From: Nocardia huaxiensis | GTDB taxonomy: Bacteria > Actinomycetota > Actinomycetes > Mycobacteriales > Mycobacteriaceae | NCBI RefSeq assembly: GCF_013744875.1 | Contig: NZ_CP059399.1 | Location: 930,001-994,000, forward strand | Direction of reading: 5' to 3' | Length of the DNA: 64,000 nt | Shown: positions 19,421 through 29,046 of the stretch, one piece after another | Layout of the letters: each line of letters opens with the position of its first letter | Position numbering within the stretch: the stretch's first letter is position 1 | Program-made: the position numbers and the translations under genes | Notes under the pieces: model-generated | What the model was told of the DNA's origin: nothing | Database searches by the model: none | Seen by the model: only the letters and a program-made list of their open reading frames with translations

Positions 19421-19550
19421 CTCGACCACACAGGTAGGCGGCGAAAAGCGCGCGGAGACCGGCAACTAGACTCACGCTGTATCTCGCCGATATCCAGCCA
19501 TGCCGGTTCTCGGTCCTGACCTGCCCGGCCGAAAGGACTCTGGTATTCCC

Positions 19551-21845
19551 GTGACCAGCCACGTCGATACCGTCAGCAACGCCGCGGCCACCCCGGACAC
19601 CGCACAGCCCTACAAGGAACTCGGCCTCAAGGACGACGAGTACGCCCGGATCAAGGAGATCCTCGGCCGTCGGCCCACCGACGCCGAGCTCGCCATGTAC
19701 TCGGTGATGTGGTCCGAGCACTGCTCGTACAAGTCCTCGAAGGTGCACCTGCGCTACTTCGGTGAGACCACCACCGACGAGATGAAGAAGTCCATGCTCG
19801 CCGGCATCGGCGAGAACGCGGGCGTGGTGGACATCGGCGACGGCTGGGCGGTCACCTTCAAGGTGGAATCGCACAACCACCCGTCCTATGTCGAGCCCTA
19901 CCAGGGTGCGGCCACCGGCGTCGGCGGCATCGTCCGCGACATCATGGCCATGGGTGCGCGCCCGATCGCCGTCATGGACCAGCTGCGCTTCGGCGCGGCC
20001 GACCACCCGGACACCCGGCGCGTGGTCGACGGCGTGGTGCGCGGCGTCGGCGGCTACGGCAACTCGCTCGGCCTGCCGAATGTCGGCGGCGAGACCGTGT
20101 TCGACGCCTCCTACCAGGGCAACCCGCTCGTCAACGCGCTGTGCGCGGGCGTCATGCGGGTCGAGGATCTGCACCTGGCCTTCGCCTCCGGCAAGGGCAA
20201 CAAGATCATTCTGTTCGGCGCGCGCACCGGCCTCGACGGCATCGGCGGCGTGTCCGTGCTCGCCTCCGACACCTTCTCCGGCGACGAGACCGCCGCGGGC
20301 CGCAAGAAGCTGCCCAGCGTCCAGGTCGGCGACCCGTTCGCGGAGAAGGTGCTCATCGAGTGCTGTCTCGAGCTCTACCACGCCGGACTCGTGGTCGGCA
20401 TCCAGGACCTCGGCGGCGCCGGACTCTCCTGCGCCACTTCGGAACTGGCCGCTGCCGGTGACGGCGGCATGCACATCGACCTGGACCGGGTGCCGCTGCG
20501 CGCCGCCAATATGACTCCCGCCGAAATCCTTTCGAGCGAGTCGCAGGAGCGCATGTGCGCGGTCGTCACCCCCGAGAACGTGGACGCCTTCATGGCCGTC
20601 TGCAAGAAGTGGGACGCCACCGCCACCGTCATCGGTGAGGTCACCGACGGCGACCACCTGATCATCACCTGGCACGGCGAGACCGTCGTCGACGTGCCGC
20701 CGCGCACCGTCGCCCACCAGGGCCCGGTGTACGAGCGCCCGGTCGAGCGCCCCGCCGACCAGGACGCGCTGAACGCGGATTCCGCTGCGGCGCTGAACCG
20801 TCCGAAGACGGCCGACGAACTGCGCGCCACCGTGCTGAAGATGATCTCCAGCCCGCAGCTCTGCTCCAAGAAGTGGATTACCGAGCAGTACGACCGGTAC
20901 GTGCGCGGCAACACCGTGCTCGCCGAGCACGCCGACGCCGGTGTCGTCCGCATCGACGAGGAGACCGGTCGCGGCATCGCCCTCGCGACCGACGCCTCGG
21001 GCCGCTACACGAAGCTCGACCCGTACACCGGCGCGCAGCTGGCGCTCGCCGAAGCCTTCCGCAATGTCGCCACCACGGGTGCCACCCCGAAGGCCGTCAC
21101 CAACTGCCTCAACTTCGGTTCGCCGGAGGACCCGGGCGTCATGTGGCAGTTCCAGCAGGCCGTGCGCGGCCTCGCGGACGGCTGTGTGGCCCTGGGCATT
21201 CCGGTCACCGGCGGCAATGTGTCGTTCTACAACCAGACCGGCCAGACCGCCATCCTGCCCACCCCGGTGGTCGGTGTGCTCGGCGTCATCGACGACGTGC
21301 ACCGCCGCATCCCCACCGGCCTCGGTCTCGAGCCCGGCGAGACGCTGATCCTGCTCGGCGAGACCCGCGACGAGCTCGACGGCTCCATCTGGGCGCAGGT
21401 CGAACACGACCACCTCGGCGGCCTCCCGCCCAAGGTCGACTTCGCCCGCGAGCAGGCGCTCGCCGAGATCCTCACCATCGGTTCGCGCGACGGCATGATC
21501 ACCGCCGCCCACGACCTCTCCGAAGGCGGCCTCATCCAGACCGTCGTCGAGGCCGCGCTGGCCGGCGAAACCGGTTGCCGCGTCCTGCTTCCCGAGGGCG
21601 CGGACCCGTTCGTCACCCTCTTCTCCGAGTCCGCGGGCCGCGTCCTGGTGGCCGTGCCGCGCAACGAGGAGATCCGCTTCACCCAGATGCTGGACGCACG
21701 GCAGATGCCGTGGACCCGCATCGGCGTCGTCGACCAGGGCTCCGACTCCCTCGAGGTGCAGGGCCAGTTCTCCATCACCCTGGACGAACTGCGCACCGCC
21801 CACGAGGGCACCCTGCCCGCCCTCTTCGGCGGCGAAGACCACTAG
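19551..21845 (+). CDS. purL: FGAM synthase, large subunit PurL
   Basis: A 764-residue small-type PurL, which converts FGAR to FGAM with ATP and ammonia from PurQ. It starts into the family pattern [20 protein letters not shown], and has the catalytic [20 protein letters not shown] and repeats of the AIR-synthase fold. GTG 19551 fits the family length; GAAAGGA at 19531-19537 is rather far (13 nt). Another in-frame start is ATG 19500. It works with PurS and PurQ encoded 6 kb upstream. A strong terminator follows at 21861. Confidence 0.95.
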   Translation: MTSHVDTVSNAAATPDTAQPYKELGLKDDEYARIKEILGRRPTDAELAMYSVMWSEHCSYKSSKVHLRYFGETTTDEMKKSMLAGIGENAGVVDIGDGWAVTFKVESHNHPSYVEPYQGAATGVGGIVRDIMAMGARPIAVMDQLRFGAADHPDTRRVVDGVVRGVGGYGNSLGLPNVGGETVFDASYQGNPLVNALCAGVMRVEDLHLAFASGKGNKIILFGARTGLDGIGGVSVLASDTFSGDETAAGRKKLPSVQVGDPFAEKVLIECCLELYHAGLVVGIQDLGGAGLSCATSELAAAGDGGMHIDLDRVPLRAANMTPAEILSSESQERMCAVVTPENVDAFMAVCKKWDATATVIGEVTDGDHLIITWHGETVVDVPPRTVAHQGPVYERPVERPADQDALNADSAAALNRPKTADELRATVLKMISSPQLCSKKWITEQYDRYVRGNTVLAEHADAGVVRIDEETGRGIALATDASGRYTKLDPYTGAQLALAEAFRNVATTGATPKAVTNCLNFGSPEDPGVMWQFQQAVRGLADGCVALGIPVTGGNVSFYNQTGQTAILPTPVVGVLGVIDDVHRRIPTGLGLEPGETLILLGETRDELDGSIWAQVEHDHLGGLPPKVDFAREQALAEILTIGSRDGMITAAHDLSEGGLIQTVVEAALAGETGCRVLLPEGADPFVTLFSESAGRVLVAVPRNEEIRFTQMLDARQMPWTRIGVVDQGSDSLEVQGQFSITLDELRTAHEGTLPALFGGEDH

Positions 21846-21860
21846 GTCACCCCAACACGA

Positions 21861-21914
21861 CTCCACCCCGCCGGGTCCGTACCCCTCGTACCGGACCCAG
21901 CGGGGTGGAGTTTT
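21861..21914 (+). terminator. Rho-independent terminator after purL
   Basis: The arms 21861-21882 and 21888-21910 pair over about 22 bp with a short loop, then TTTT. The convergent YiaAB gene ends at 21915 directly beside it, so the stem may stop both transcripts. Confidence 0.88.
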
Positions 21915-22205
21915 CTATGTCATGACCTTGAACGGATCGTGTTCGGCCATGAGCTTTTCCATACGAGCCTCATCGATGCGACTGTGCACCTTGCTCGACT
22001 CGTGCTGATCGCGAATGACTTTCGCGAGAGTGAACGTGCTGCTCGTCAGGAACAGCACCGTCATGGCGAGGAACCCGCGCTGCCAGATATCGAGCGGCAG
22101 ATACAGGATTCCGATAATCAAGGCGGAGAAGGAGATTCCGAACGCGATGGCCGCCTGGGCCAGAAATGCGGTGGTGCTCTTGGTCTGTGCGCTGGGAGTG
22201 CTCAT
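21915..22205 (-). CDS. YiaA/YiaB-type two-helix inner membrane protein
   Basis: A 96-residue protein with two membrane helices (about 13-36 and 43-63) typical of the YiaAB domain: FLAQAAIAFGISFSALIIGI, then DIWQRGFLAMTVLFLTSS. A charged cytoplasmic tail follows (VIRDQHESSKVHSRIDEARM). No function is established for the domain. It converges with purL across the terminator; a short gap separates it from the divergent hydrolase gene. Confidence 0.85.
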   Translation of the reverse strand: MSTPSAQTKSTTAFLAQAAIAFGISFSALIIGILYLPLDIWQRGFLAMTVLFLTSSTFTLAKVIRDQHESSKVHSRIDEARMEKLMAEHDPFKVMT

Positions 22206-22357
22206 GACTCAGCAGTCTGTCGGCCATGCCCGCCGCTCGACCGCGTAGGACTACTCGAGTCCCCCTGGGTAGATGTCGTAACCGACACGCCGCAGCGGTT
22301 GCGGCTCTCACATACCGAGGTCCACGGTTTCGGGCGATCGGCCGCCATACTGGACCG

Positions 22358-24127
22358 GTGCTGGACACCGCTCGCGCTCTGACGCGGCTGCGCGCTCGCG
22401 GAGCCGTGTTCTTCCGGCGCGGACGCGGCCGCCCGGTCGCCGCCATCGTACGGCGGGCCGAGGAGATCATCGATCTCAATCACACCGGGCTGGTGGTCGC
22501 CACCATATTCTTCGCCTGGTCGGTGACGCCGTCGCTGCTGCCGCGCGACTGGCTGTTCCAGGGGTTGATCAGTGGCATCAATGCCGCGCTCGGCTATGGC
22601 GTCGGCTGTCTGCTGCAATGGCTGTTCCACAAGTGGATTCGGCCCCGGTTGAAGATCGGCACGCCGCCGGTGTGGGTGCGCGACCTCGTCAAGGTCGCGA
22701 TCGTGCTGTCCTGCATCCTGTTCGCCGCCTACATGCTGGTCATGTCGGCCGACTGGCAGCGCGAGATCTACACCCTCATGGGTATGGAGGGCACCACGCG
22801 CGCCGCCTACCTGCGCACCGGCGGGTTGAGTCTCGCGGTCGGGGTGGCCGTGGTGGCGGTGTACCGGACGCTGCGGGAACTGGTGCGGTTCATCGCTCGC
22901 CAGCTCAACCGCTGGGTGAAGGTGCCGCCGACACTGGCCCCCGCCACCGGCGTGCTGCTGCTCACCGTACTGATCATCACGTTGTTCAACGGCGTCGCCA
23001 CCAGCGCGTTCTTCGCTGTCGCCAACTCCGGTTTCAGCGTGCGCAACGACACCATGAGCGATTTCGCGAAACAACCCACGCGGCCGGAACGTTCCGGCAG
23101 CCCGCAGTCGCTGGCCAAATGGGCGACGCTCGGCTTCGAGGGGCGCTGGTTCGTCTCGCACGGGCCGGACCCGCTGCTCATCGGCGCACTCACCGGAAAG
23201 CCTGCGCGCGAACCGATTCGGGTGTACGTCGGCCTGCAATCCGCCGGACCCGGCACCACCCAGGAAGCGCTGGCCGTCGCCGAGCTCGAGCGCACCGGGG
23301 CCTTCGACCGCAAGGTGCTGGCCATCGTCACCACCACCGGCACCGGGTGGGTCAACAATATGAGCGCGGCCGCGCTGGAATACATGTACGGCGGCGACAC
23401 CGCCATCGTCGCCTCCCAGTACTCGTATCTGCCGAGCGTGCTGTCCTTCCTCGCCGACCGTCAGAAGGTCGCGGTGGCGGGCAAGAAGATGTTCGACGCG
23501 GTGTACGCGGCCTGGTCCGCGCGGCCCGAGAACGCCCGCCCCAAACTGCTCGTCTACGGGGAGAGTCTCGGCTCCCAAGGTTCGGAAGCCGCCTTCGACG
23601 GCCTCGCCGACCTGAGATCCAAAGTGAACGGCGCACTCTGGGTGGGCCCGCCCAACTCCAACCGCCTCTGGGAACAGTTCGTCTCCCGCCGCGACCCCGG
23701 CACCCGCGAGGTGGACCCCATCTACGCCGACGGCCTGGTGGTCCGATTCGCCGCCACCGCAGCGGATCTGGGCAAGCCGTCCCCCGACTGGCGCTACCCC
23801 CGCATCGTCTACCTCCAGCACCCCTCCGACCCCATCGTCTGGTGGTCGCCGGATCTGCTGTCCTCCCAACCGGATTGGCTCTCCGAACGCCGCGGCTCCG
23901 ACGTCTCCACCCAGATGCGCTGGTGGCCCTTCGTCACCTTCTGGCAGGTGGCCGCCGACCTCACCAACGCCCAGGGTGTGAGTGACGGCCACGGCCACCG
24001 CTACGGCTCCCTCGTCCTCGACGGCTGGGCCGCCATCGCCCCACCCGAGGGCTGGAACGACGAACTCCGCGAAAAGATCCGCGTCCAAATCGAATCGGCC
24101 GAAGACTTCGAACGAGTGGTCAAGTAG
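22358..24127 (+). CDS. Transmembrane alpha/beta-hydrolase family protein
   Basis: A 589-residue protein with an N-terminal multi-helix part (about residues 30-250) and a C-terminal alpha/beta-hydrolase domain, the layout of the actinobacterial Abhydrolase_9 family. The nucleophile elbow is in LVYGESLGSQGSEAAF (GxSxG) near residue 400. GTG 22358 is chosen because CATACT lies six nt before it, like the leaderless genes nearby; the frame is open further upstream without support. Seven bp separate it from the CPBP gene. The substrate is unknown; membrane lipids are a guess from the topology. Confidence 0.85.
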   Translation: MLDTARALTRLRARGAVFFRRGRGRPVAAIVRRAEEIIDLNHTGLVVATIFFAWSVTPSLLPRDWLFQGLISGINAALGYGVGCLLQWLFHKWIRPRLKIGTPPVWVRDLVKVAIVLSCILFAAYMLVMSADWQREIYTLMGMEGTTRAAYLRTGGLSLAVGVAVVAVYRTLRELVRFIARQLNRWVKVPPTLAPATGVLLLTVLIITLFNGVATSAFFAVANSGFSVRNDTMSDFAKQPTRPERSGSPQSLAKWATLGFEGRWFVSHGPDPLLIGALTGKPAREPIRVYVGLQSAGPGTTQEALAVAELERTGAFDRKVLAIVTTTGTGWVNNMSAAALEYMYGGDTAIVASQYSYLPSVLSFLADRQKVAVAGKKMFDAVYAAWSARPENARPKLLVYGESLGSQGSEAAFDGLADLRSKVNGALWVGPPNSNRLWEQFVSRRDPGTREVDPIYADGLVVRFAATAADLGKPSPDWRYPRIVYLQHPSDPIVWWSPDLLSSQPDWLSERRGSDVSTQMRWWPFVTFWQVAADLTNAQGVSDGHGHRYGSLVLDGWAAIAPPEGWNDELREKIRVQIESAEDFERVVK

Positions 24128-24133
24128 CCCCGC

Positions 24134-24832
24134 ATGCGCCCCGCGCCCCGGACCGCTCGCACCGCAGTATCGAAAACCGCTGTGGCGGTGAGCTTTCCAC
24201 TGCTCTGGGCCAACTACCTGCTGCCTGCCCTCGACCTTCCCATGCGTGGCCGCAGCACCGCCAACATCCTCTTCGCCACCGCCTATGCCATGGTCTTCCA
24301 CGGCCGCGCGAACTGGTTCTCGCCGCGCGGCCTGCGGACCGGCACGGCCGCGGCGGGTCTCATTACCGCCGGTTACCTTGCAGCACTGGCCATCCCGTCC
24401 GTCCGGCGACACATGGCCGAGGTGGACCGTGGCCCGGACGTCACGACCGCCGAATGGGCGGGCGTGCACATCCCCTTCGGCACCGTCTACAGCGAAGAAC
24501 TGATCTACCGCGCCACCCTCACCCCGCTCTTGCGCGAAACCTGGGGAGCGGACGGAAAATGGCTGGGCGCAACGACATTCGGCCTGGCCCACGTGCAGCC
24601 GGCCCGGAGCGTAGGCGATCCGATACCCGCCACCGTCGCTGTCACCGCCTTGGCGGGCCTGGTCTTCGACCACCTCCGAGACCGCTCCGGCAGCGCCGCC
24701 GCCCCGGCTCTCGCCCATCTCGCCCTCAACGCCGGCGGCGCACTCGCCCCAGCCGCCGCTCGCGCCCTCGACCATGTCCGCGCGGCGCGCCCCGGAAAAT
24801 CCTGGCGCGGCTGGCGCTTTCGCAACCGCTGA
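24134..24832 (+). CDS. CPBP-family intramembrane metalloprotease
   Basis: A 232-residue membrane protein of the CAAX-protease/bacteriocin-processing (Abi) family. The three family motifs are present: SEELIYR with Glu121, Glu122 and Arg126; FGLAHV with a His near 153; and HLALNAG near 200. It follows the alpha/beta-hydrolase gene by 7 bp, so the two are probably co-transcribed. Bacterial roles of the family are diverse, and no target is visible. The far C-terminus is Arg-rich. Confidence 0.87.
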   Translation: MRPAPRTARTAVSKTAVAVSFPLLWANYLLPALDLPMRGRSTANILFATAYAMVFHGRANWFSPRGLRTGTAAAGLITAGYLAALAIPSVRRHMAEVDRGPDVTTAEWAGVHIPFGTVYSEELIYRATLTPLLRETWGADGKWLGATTFGLAHVQPARSVGDPIPATVAVTALAGLVFDHLRDRSGSAAAPALAHLALNAGGALAPAAARALDHVRAARPGKSWRGWRFRNR

Positions 24833-24868
24833 CAGCGGTTGTCGACAAGCTCTGCAAATGGGTGTGAC

Positions 24869-24894
24869 CTGGTGATATCATGTGATATCACCAG
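24869..24894. promoter_or_regulatory. Perfect palindromic operator of vapBC
   Basis: CTGGTGATATCA (24869-24880) and TGATATCACCAG (24883-24894) are perfect 12-nt inverted arms around TG. It ends 15 bp before the vapB start. A palindrome at this place is the standard VapBC autoregulatory operator; each half holds TGATATCA, itself palindromic, so two antitoxin dimers could bind. Confidence 0.8.
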
Positions 24895-24909
24895 CATTGG
24901 AGGTCCACG

Positions 24910-25134
24910 ATGTCGGCAGATCTGTTGATCCGGGACGTACCGGATGATGTCATCGCCGCGATCGATGCCAAGGCCAAACGCCTAGGTCTATCGCGGACGC
25001 AATATCTTCGCCGCACGCTGGCTCGCGAAGCGGCATCCGATGAACGGCGTGTCACCGCTGCGGATCTCGTATGGTTCTCGGACACCTTTGCGGATCTCGC
25101 AGATGAGGAGGTAATGCGCCGCGCATGGGAGTAA
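24910..25134 (+). CDS. vapB: VapB-type antitoxin
   Basis: A 74-residue antitoxin with an N-terminal ribbon-helix-helix DNA-binding part ([20 protein letters not shown], then [11 protein letters not shown]) and an acidic C-terminal tail that should wrap around the toxin. GGAGG at 24899-24903 lies 6 nt before the ATG. The stop overlaps the vapC start by 10 bp. The palindrome upstream fits autoregulation by the complex. Confidence 0.87.
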   Translation: MSADLLIRDVPDDVIAAIDAKAKRLGLSRTQYLRRTLAREAASDERRVTAADLVWFSDTFADLADEEVMRRAWE

Positions 25135-25544
25135 CCGAGTGGCTCATCGACAAGTCAGCGCTGGTGCGGCTTTCCGGATCGCCGGATATCGATGTCTGGG
25201 CGGAACGCATCGACCAGGGTCGCGTTCGAGTAGCGACAGTCACCATGCTCGAGGTGGGATTTTCGGCTCGATCTGGACCAGATCACCGCGCGGCGTTCTC
25301 CCGGCCGCCTCTGTCGTCATTCCTCGTCGAGTACCTGACTCCGACCATGGAGGACCGAGCGCTCGAGGTTCAGGCCGCACTCGCCGACGCCGGGCATCAT
25401 CGCGCGCCGTCTGTCGCAGATCTGCTGGTTGCCGCTGTGGCCGAGTTGTCAGGTCTGACGGTGCTGCATCTGGACAAGGACTTCGAGCTGATCGCCGACG
25501 TCACGGGTCAACCTGTGGAGCGATTACGGCTCTCGGGTGAATAG
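25125..25544 (+). CDS. vapC: VapC toxin, PIN-domain ribonuclease
   Basis: A 139-residue PIN-domain endoribonuclease. The four acidic residues that bind Mg are recognisable: Asp in WLIDKSAL, Glu in MLEVGFS, Asp in SVADLLVAA and Asp in LHLDKDFE. VapC toxins cut tRNA or rRNA; the target cannot be predicted. Codon choice in this pair looks less GC-rich than in the flanking genes, in line with acquisition by transfer. It interrupts the purL-purF interval together with the genes before it. Confidence 0.88.
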   Translation: MGVTEWLIDKSALVRLSGSPDIDVWAERIDQGRVRVATVTMLEVGFSARSGPDHRAAFSRPPLSSFLVEYLTPTMEDRALEVQAALADAGHHRAPSVADLLVAAVAELSGLTVLHLDKDFELIADVTGQPVERLRLSGE

Positions 25545-25545
25545 G

Positions 25546-25551
25546 TAACCT
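25546..25551 (+). promoter_or_regulatory. -10 box of leaderless SCP-like gene
   Basis: TAACCT seven nt before GTG 25559. It lies just after the vapC stop, so the next gene has its own transcription. Confidence 0.5.
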
Positions 25552-25558
25552 CGCTGAC

Positions 25559-25945
25559 GTGGGACGACAGGCGAAGGTGGATCCGGTGGAATTGCGGGCC
25601 GCGCTGGCGGCGGTGGGGGAGTGGCTGCGCGACGGGGAAGCGCCGAAGCCCGCGCGCAACGAGCTGGCGGCGGCGGTGCGGGGGACGGCGCGGACGCTGG
25701 CGGCGGATGCGCCGGGCGGGTCGGTGGAGGTGCGGGTGCCGCCGTTCGTGGCGGTGCAGTGCGTCGAGGGGCCACGGCATACCCGGGGGACGCCGCCCAA
25801 TGTGGTCGAAACCGATGCGCGCACGTGGCTTCTGCTCGCCACCGGAATGCTGTCGTTCGAGGACGCGGTGGAATCCGGGGCGCTGACCGCGTCGGGGTCG
25901 CGGGCCGCCGAGGTGGCGCGCTGGCTACCGATCGTTCCGCTCTGA
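25559..25945 (+). CDS. Bacterial SCP-like (sterol carrier family) protein
   Basis: A 128-residue soluble protein that resembles the actinobacterial SCP_3 group (M. tuberculosis Rv0807 is the positional counterpart, as I recall). The conserved part runs from ELRAALAAVGEWL to VRVPPFVAVQC and ETDARTWLLLATG, ending SGSRAAEVARWLP. It lies ahead of purF as in mycobacteria, apart from the DUF3533 gene between them. No lipid ligand or enzymatic role is established from the sequence. Leaderless start. Confidence 0.75.
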   Translation: MGRQAKVDPVELRAALAAVGEWLRDGEAPKPARNELAAAVRGTARTLAADAPGGSVEVRVPPFVAVQCVEGPRHTRGTPPNVVETDARTWLLLATGMLSFEDAVESGALTASGSRAAEVARWLPIVPL

Positions 25946-25979
25946 GGCCCCTCGCCGGGATCGGCGAGGGGCCGGCGGG

Positions 25980-27320
25980 TCAGACCTTCGCGTCCCGGGA
26001 TTCGTTGATCGGCTTGCGCTCCAAGCCCTTCCGGTCGTAGTAGGTGGTGATCGCCAGACCGCCCACCAGGCCGATGGCCAGCCCCAGCGCGGCCATCCAG
26101 AAGCCGCGGGTCAGGCCCGCCTGGCCGCTGCCGTTGAAGTAGAGGATGGAGCGGGTGCCCAGGAACACCTGGTGCATGGGCTCGAATTTGGCCAGCCAGG
26201 CGAAGTACTTCGGGGTGGCCTCGATCGGGACGGTGCCGCCGGAGGAGGGCAGGCCCAGGATGATGAAGATGATCAGGTTGATGATCAGGCCCGCCGTGCC
26301 GACCGCCGCGAGGATCGAGGTGCAGGTGACGCCGACCGCGATGATCACGAACGCGCCGTAGAGGAACAGGCTCAGCGGTTTGTCGATCGGCATGCCGAGG
26401 GCCGTGCCGATCCCGAGCAGTGCCGCCGAGACGGCCGTCGCCATCACCACCACCGCCGACCATTTGATCAGCAGCGTCGTCACGCGAGAGATGGGGGTGC
26501 GCGGGAAATGCACGTACCAGGGACCCCATTCGGTCGGCAGGAAGCCGAGCGCCGAATCGATGAGCTGATGAATGATCATCGCGCCGACCATGCCGACCAG
26601 CAGGAGCAGCAGACTGTAGAAGAACGCGGTCAGGCCCTCACCGGAACCGCCGGGCAGCGGCCAGAACTGCTCGACCACGATATTCAGCGGATGCTCCAGC
26701 GCGATGCGGGTGGCGCCCGACAACTCCGGCGCGGGCGGTCCGCCCGGCGGCGGCGCCAGCTGCGTCTTCACCTGTTCGGTGAGCTGCTGCCCGACCTGCG
26801 CGTCCACCTGCGTCAGCGCTTCCTCGCCGAACTTCTGCACGATGGCCGTGGTGAACGCGCCGGTGCGCGGATTCGTCTGCAACGTGATCACCGGTCGCGA
26901 GATGTCTCCCGGCACAACACTGCCCACGCCGAGGATGCCGAGCCGCTTGGAGAAGTCGCTCGGAATGATGATCGTCCCGTACACCTGCGCGTTCTGCATC
27001 TGCAGCTGCGACTCGTTGATGCCGATCTCACGCAGATCGATCTTGTCGGCGGGCACCGCCTTGCGCAGCCCCTCGGCGACCTGATCGCCGAAGTTCACAT
27101 GCGTCACCTGCCCGTCGGCTCCGGTGATGTCGTCGCCCACATCCTGATTCACCAGCGCGATCGGGAACCCGTGCAGGTTCTTCTCCGGATCGACGACGTA
27201 ATCCAGGTACATCACGCCGAGCAGCGAGGCCAGCAGCGTGACGACGATAATCGGAAACGCCCATTTGACGGGCGTCAGATGCCGGCGAGGAGGGGCTTCC
27301 GCAGTCTCGGTATCCGTCAC
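25980..27320 (-). CDS. DUF3533 / YhgE-Pip-like membrane protein
   Basis: A 446-residue protein with one N-terminal helix (about 19-40), a large extracytoplasmic domain to about residue 230, then five to six helices. The layout matches the DUF3533 / ABC-2-type permease-like group related to phage-infection proteins (Pip/YhgE). Landmarks are FPIALVNQDVG, VYGTIIIPSDFSKRL and the C-terminal helices around TSILAAVGTAGLIINLIIF. A TAGCTT -10 six nt before GTG 27320 indicates leaderless transcription. There is no ATPase gene next to it. Function unknown. Confidence 0.82.
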   Translation of the reverse strand: MTDTETAEAPPRRHLTPVKWAFPIIVVTLLASLLGVMYLDYVVDPEKNLHGFPIALVNQDVGDDITGADGQVTHVNFGDQVAEGLRKAVPADKIDLREIGINESQLQMQNAQVYGTIIIPSDFSKRLGILGVGSVVPGDISRPVITLQTNPRTGAFTTAIVQKFGEEALTQVDAQVGQQLTEQVKTQLAPPPGGPPAPELSGATRIALEHPLNIVVEQFWPLPGGSGEGLTAFFYSLLLLLVGMVGAMIIHQLIDSALGFLPTEWGPWYVHFPRTPISRVTTLLIKWSAVVVMATAVSAALLGIGTALGMPIDKPLSLFLYGAFVIIAVGVTCTSILAAVGTAGLIINLIIFIILGLPSSGGTVPIEATPKYFAWLAKFEPMHQVFLGTRSILYFNGSGQAGLTRGFWMAALGLAIGLVGGLAITTYYDRKGLERKPINESRDAKV

Positions 27321-27326
27321 GCTCGA

Positions 27327-27332
27327 AAGCTA
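27327..27332 (-). promoter_or_regulatory. -10 box of leaderless DUF3533 gene
   Basis: TAGCTT on the minus strand, six nt before GTG 27320. Confidence 0.48.
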
Positions 27333-27390
27333 ACAGCAAACCGCCCGCCAACTCGGTTATCCCAGCGGTGGGTTGTGTTGTGAATACCCG

Positions 27391-27396
27391 TACTAT
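27391..27396 (+). promoter_or_regulatory. Candidate -10 box of purF
   Basis: TACTAT fits the actinobacterial -10 consensus and would start transcription near 27403, leaving a 30-nt leader before GTG 27433. No convincing -35 is seen. Confidence 0.45.
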
Positions 27397-27432
27397 GGGG
27401 GAGCCCCCCGCCCGCCGAACAGGGAGCAAACG

Positions 27433-28998
27433 GTGACACTGCCCCCCGACGCCACCACCCCCGACCAGGACGAGAACGAACCCCGCGAGGAATGCGGTGT
27501 ATTCGGAGTCTGGGCGCCGGGCGAGGATGTGGCCAAGCTCACGTACTACGGACTCTACGCATTGCAGCATCGCGGTCAGGAGGCGGCCGGCATCGCCGTC
27601 GCCGACGGCACGCAGGTGCTGGTGTTCAAGGATCTCGGCCTGGTGAGCCAGGTCTTCGACGAACAGACCCTCGCGGCGATGCCCGGCCATGTGGCCGTGG
27701 GCCACTGCCGCTACTCCACCACCGGTTCCACCACCTGGGAGAACGCGCAGCCGATCTTCCGCACCACCGCGGTGGGCACCGGCCTGGCCCTGGGGCACAA
27801 CGGAAATCTGGTGAACACCGCCGAATTGTCCGCTCGGGCAAGGGAACTCGGTCTCATCAGCGGACGGCTCGCCGGGAACCTGGGCGCCACCTCCGACTCC
27901 GATGTGATGACCGCGCTGCTCGCGCACGCGGCCGCCGACAAGAGCATCGAGCAGGCCGCCATGGAGCTGCTGCCGACGCTGCGCGGCGCCTTCTGTCTCA
28001 CCTTCATGGACGAGCACACGCTGTACGCGGCGCGCGATCCGTGGGGCATCCGCCCGCTGTGCCTGGGTCGCCTGGACCGCGGCTGGGTGGTCGCCAGCGA
28101 AACCGCAGCGCTCGATATCGTCGGCGCCTCCTTCGTGCGCGAGATCGAGCCCGGCGAACTGCTGGCGATCGACGCCGACGGCGTGCGTTCCATGCGCTTC
28201 GCCAACCCCGAACCCAAGGGCTGCGTCTTCGAATTCGTGTACCTGGCCCGCCCCGACTCGACCATCTCCGGTCGCTCGGTGCACGCCACCCGCGTCGACA
28301 TCGGCCGCCGCCTGGCCAAGGAGCATCCGGTCGAGGCCGACCTGGTCATCCCGGTCCCGGAGTCCGGCACCCCGGCCGCGGTCGGCTACGCGCAGGGTTC
28401 GGGCATCCCCTACGGCCAGGGCCTGATGAAGAACGCCTACGTGGGCCGCACCTTCATCCAGCCCAGCCAGACCATCCGCCAGCTCGGCATCCGGCTCAAG
28501 CTGAACCCGCTGCGCGAGGTCATTCGCGGCAAGCGGCTCATCGTGGTCGACGACTCCATCGTGCGCGGCAACACCCAGCGCGCGCTCATCCGCATGCTGC
28601 GCGAGGCGGGCGCGCTGGAGATCCACGTGCGCATCGCCTCCGCGCCGGTGAAGTGGCCGTGCTTCTACGGCATCGACTTCGCCTCGCGCGCGGAGCTCAT
28701 CGCCAATGGCGCGGGACCCGATGGGATCGAAGGCAATTCGCTCGACGAGATGGTCGAGGGCGTGCGCCGCTCCATCGGCGCGGACAGCCTCGGCTACATC
28801 TCCATCGACGAGATGATCGCCGCCACCGAGCAGCCGGCCACGCGTCTGTGCGCCGCCTGCTTCGACGGCACCTACCCGATCGCGCTGCCCACCGAGGCGG
28901 CCATCGGCAAGAACGTCCTGGAGGGCATGCTCACCGGGGCCAGTGAGTCGGATCTGCTGGCGGACAATGCGAACGCGAGTGCGCTGAGCCGTCCGTAG
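27433..28998 (+). CDS. purF: Amidophosphoribosyltransferase PurF
   Basis: A 521-residue enzyme for the first committed purine step, PRPP plus glutamine to phosphoribosylamine. The N-terminal 20 residues are a likely propeptide, removed to expose nucleophile Cys21 in EECGVFG. The PRPP loop is VVDDSIVRGNT. Cysteines in GCVFEF, WPCFYG and LCAACFDG match the four Fe-S cluster ligands of the Bacillus-type enzyme. GTG 27433 has GGGAGC upstream at the right distance. A GC-rich hairpin follows the stop. Confidence 0.96.
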   Translation: MTLPPDATTPDQDENEPREECGVFGVWAPGEDVAKLTYYGLYALQHRGQEAAGIAVADGTQVLVFKDLGLVSQVFDEQTLAAMPGHVAVGHCRYSTTGSTTWENAQPIFRTTAVGTGLALGHNGNLVNTAELSARARELGLISGRLAGNLGATSDSDVMTALLAHAAADKSIEQAAMELLPTLRGAFCLTFMDEHTLYAARDPWGIRPLCLGRLDRGWVVASETAALDIVGASFVREIEPGELLAIDADGVRSMRFANPEPKGCVFEFVYLARPDSTISGRSVHATRVDIGRRLAKEHPVEADLVIPVPESGTPAAVGYAQGSGIPYGQGLMKNAYVGRTFIQPSQTIRQLGIRLKLNPLREVIRGKRLIVVDDSIVRGNTQRALIRMLREAGALEIHVRIASAPVKWPCFYGIDFASRAELIANGAGPDGIEGNSLDEMVEGVRRSIGADSLGYISIDEMIAATEQPATRLCAACFDGTYPIALPTEAAIGKNVLEGMLTGASESDLLADNANASALSRP

Positions 28999-29009
28999 GG
29001 ACTCTCGAT

Positions 29010-29046
29010 CTGTGCCCCCGCCCCGTTTCGGGGGGCGGGGGCACAG
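29010..29046 (+). terminator. GC-rich hairpin terminator after purF
   Basis: The arms 29010-29024 and 29032-29046 pair over 15 bp around a short loop, 12 bp after the purF stop. There is no T-run, as is common in actinobacterial terminators. Confidence 0.75.

Noticed and set aside
19302..21866. Long minus-strand frame opposite purL, continuous with the mannosyltransferase frame
   Set aside because: It is the complement of the purL codons; the extra protein is low in hydrophobic order and His/Gly/Asp-rich. The real gene starts at 19301.
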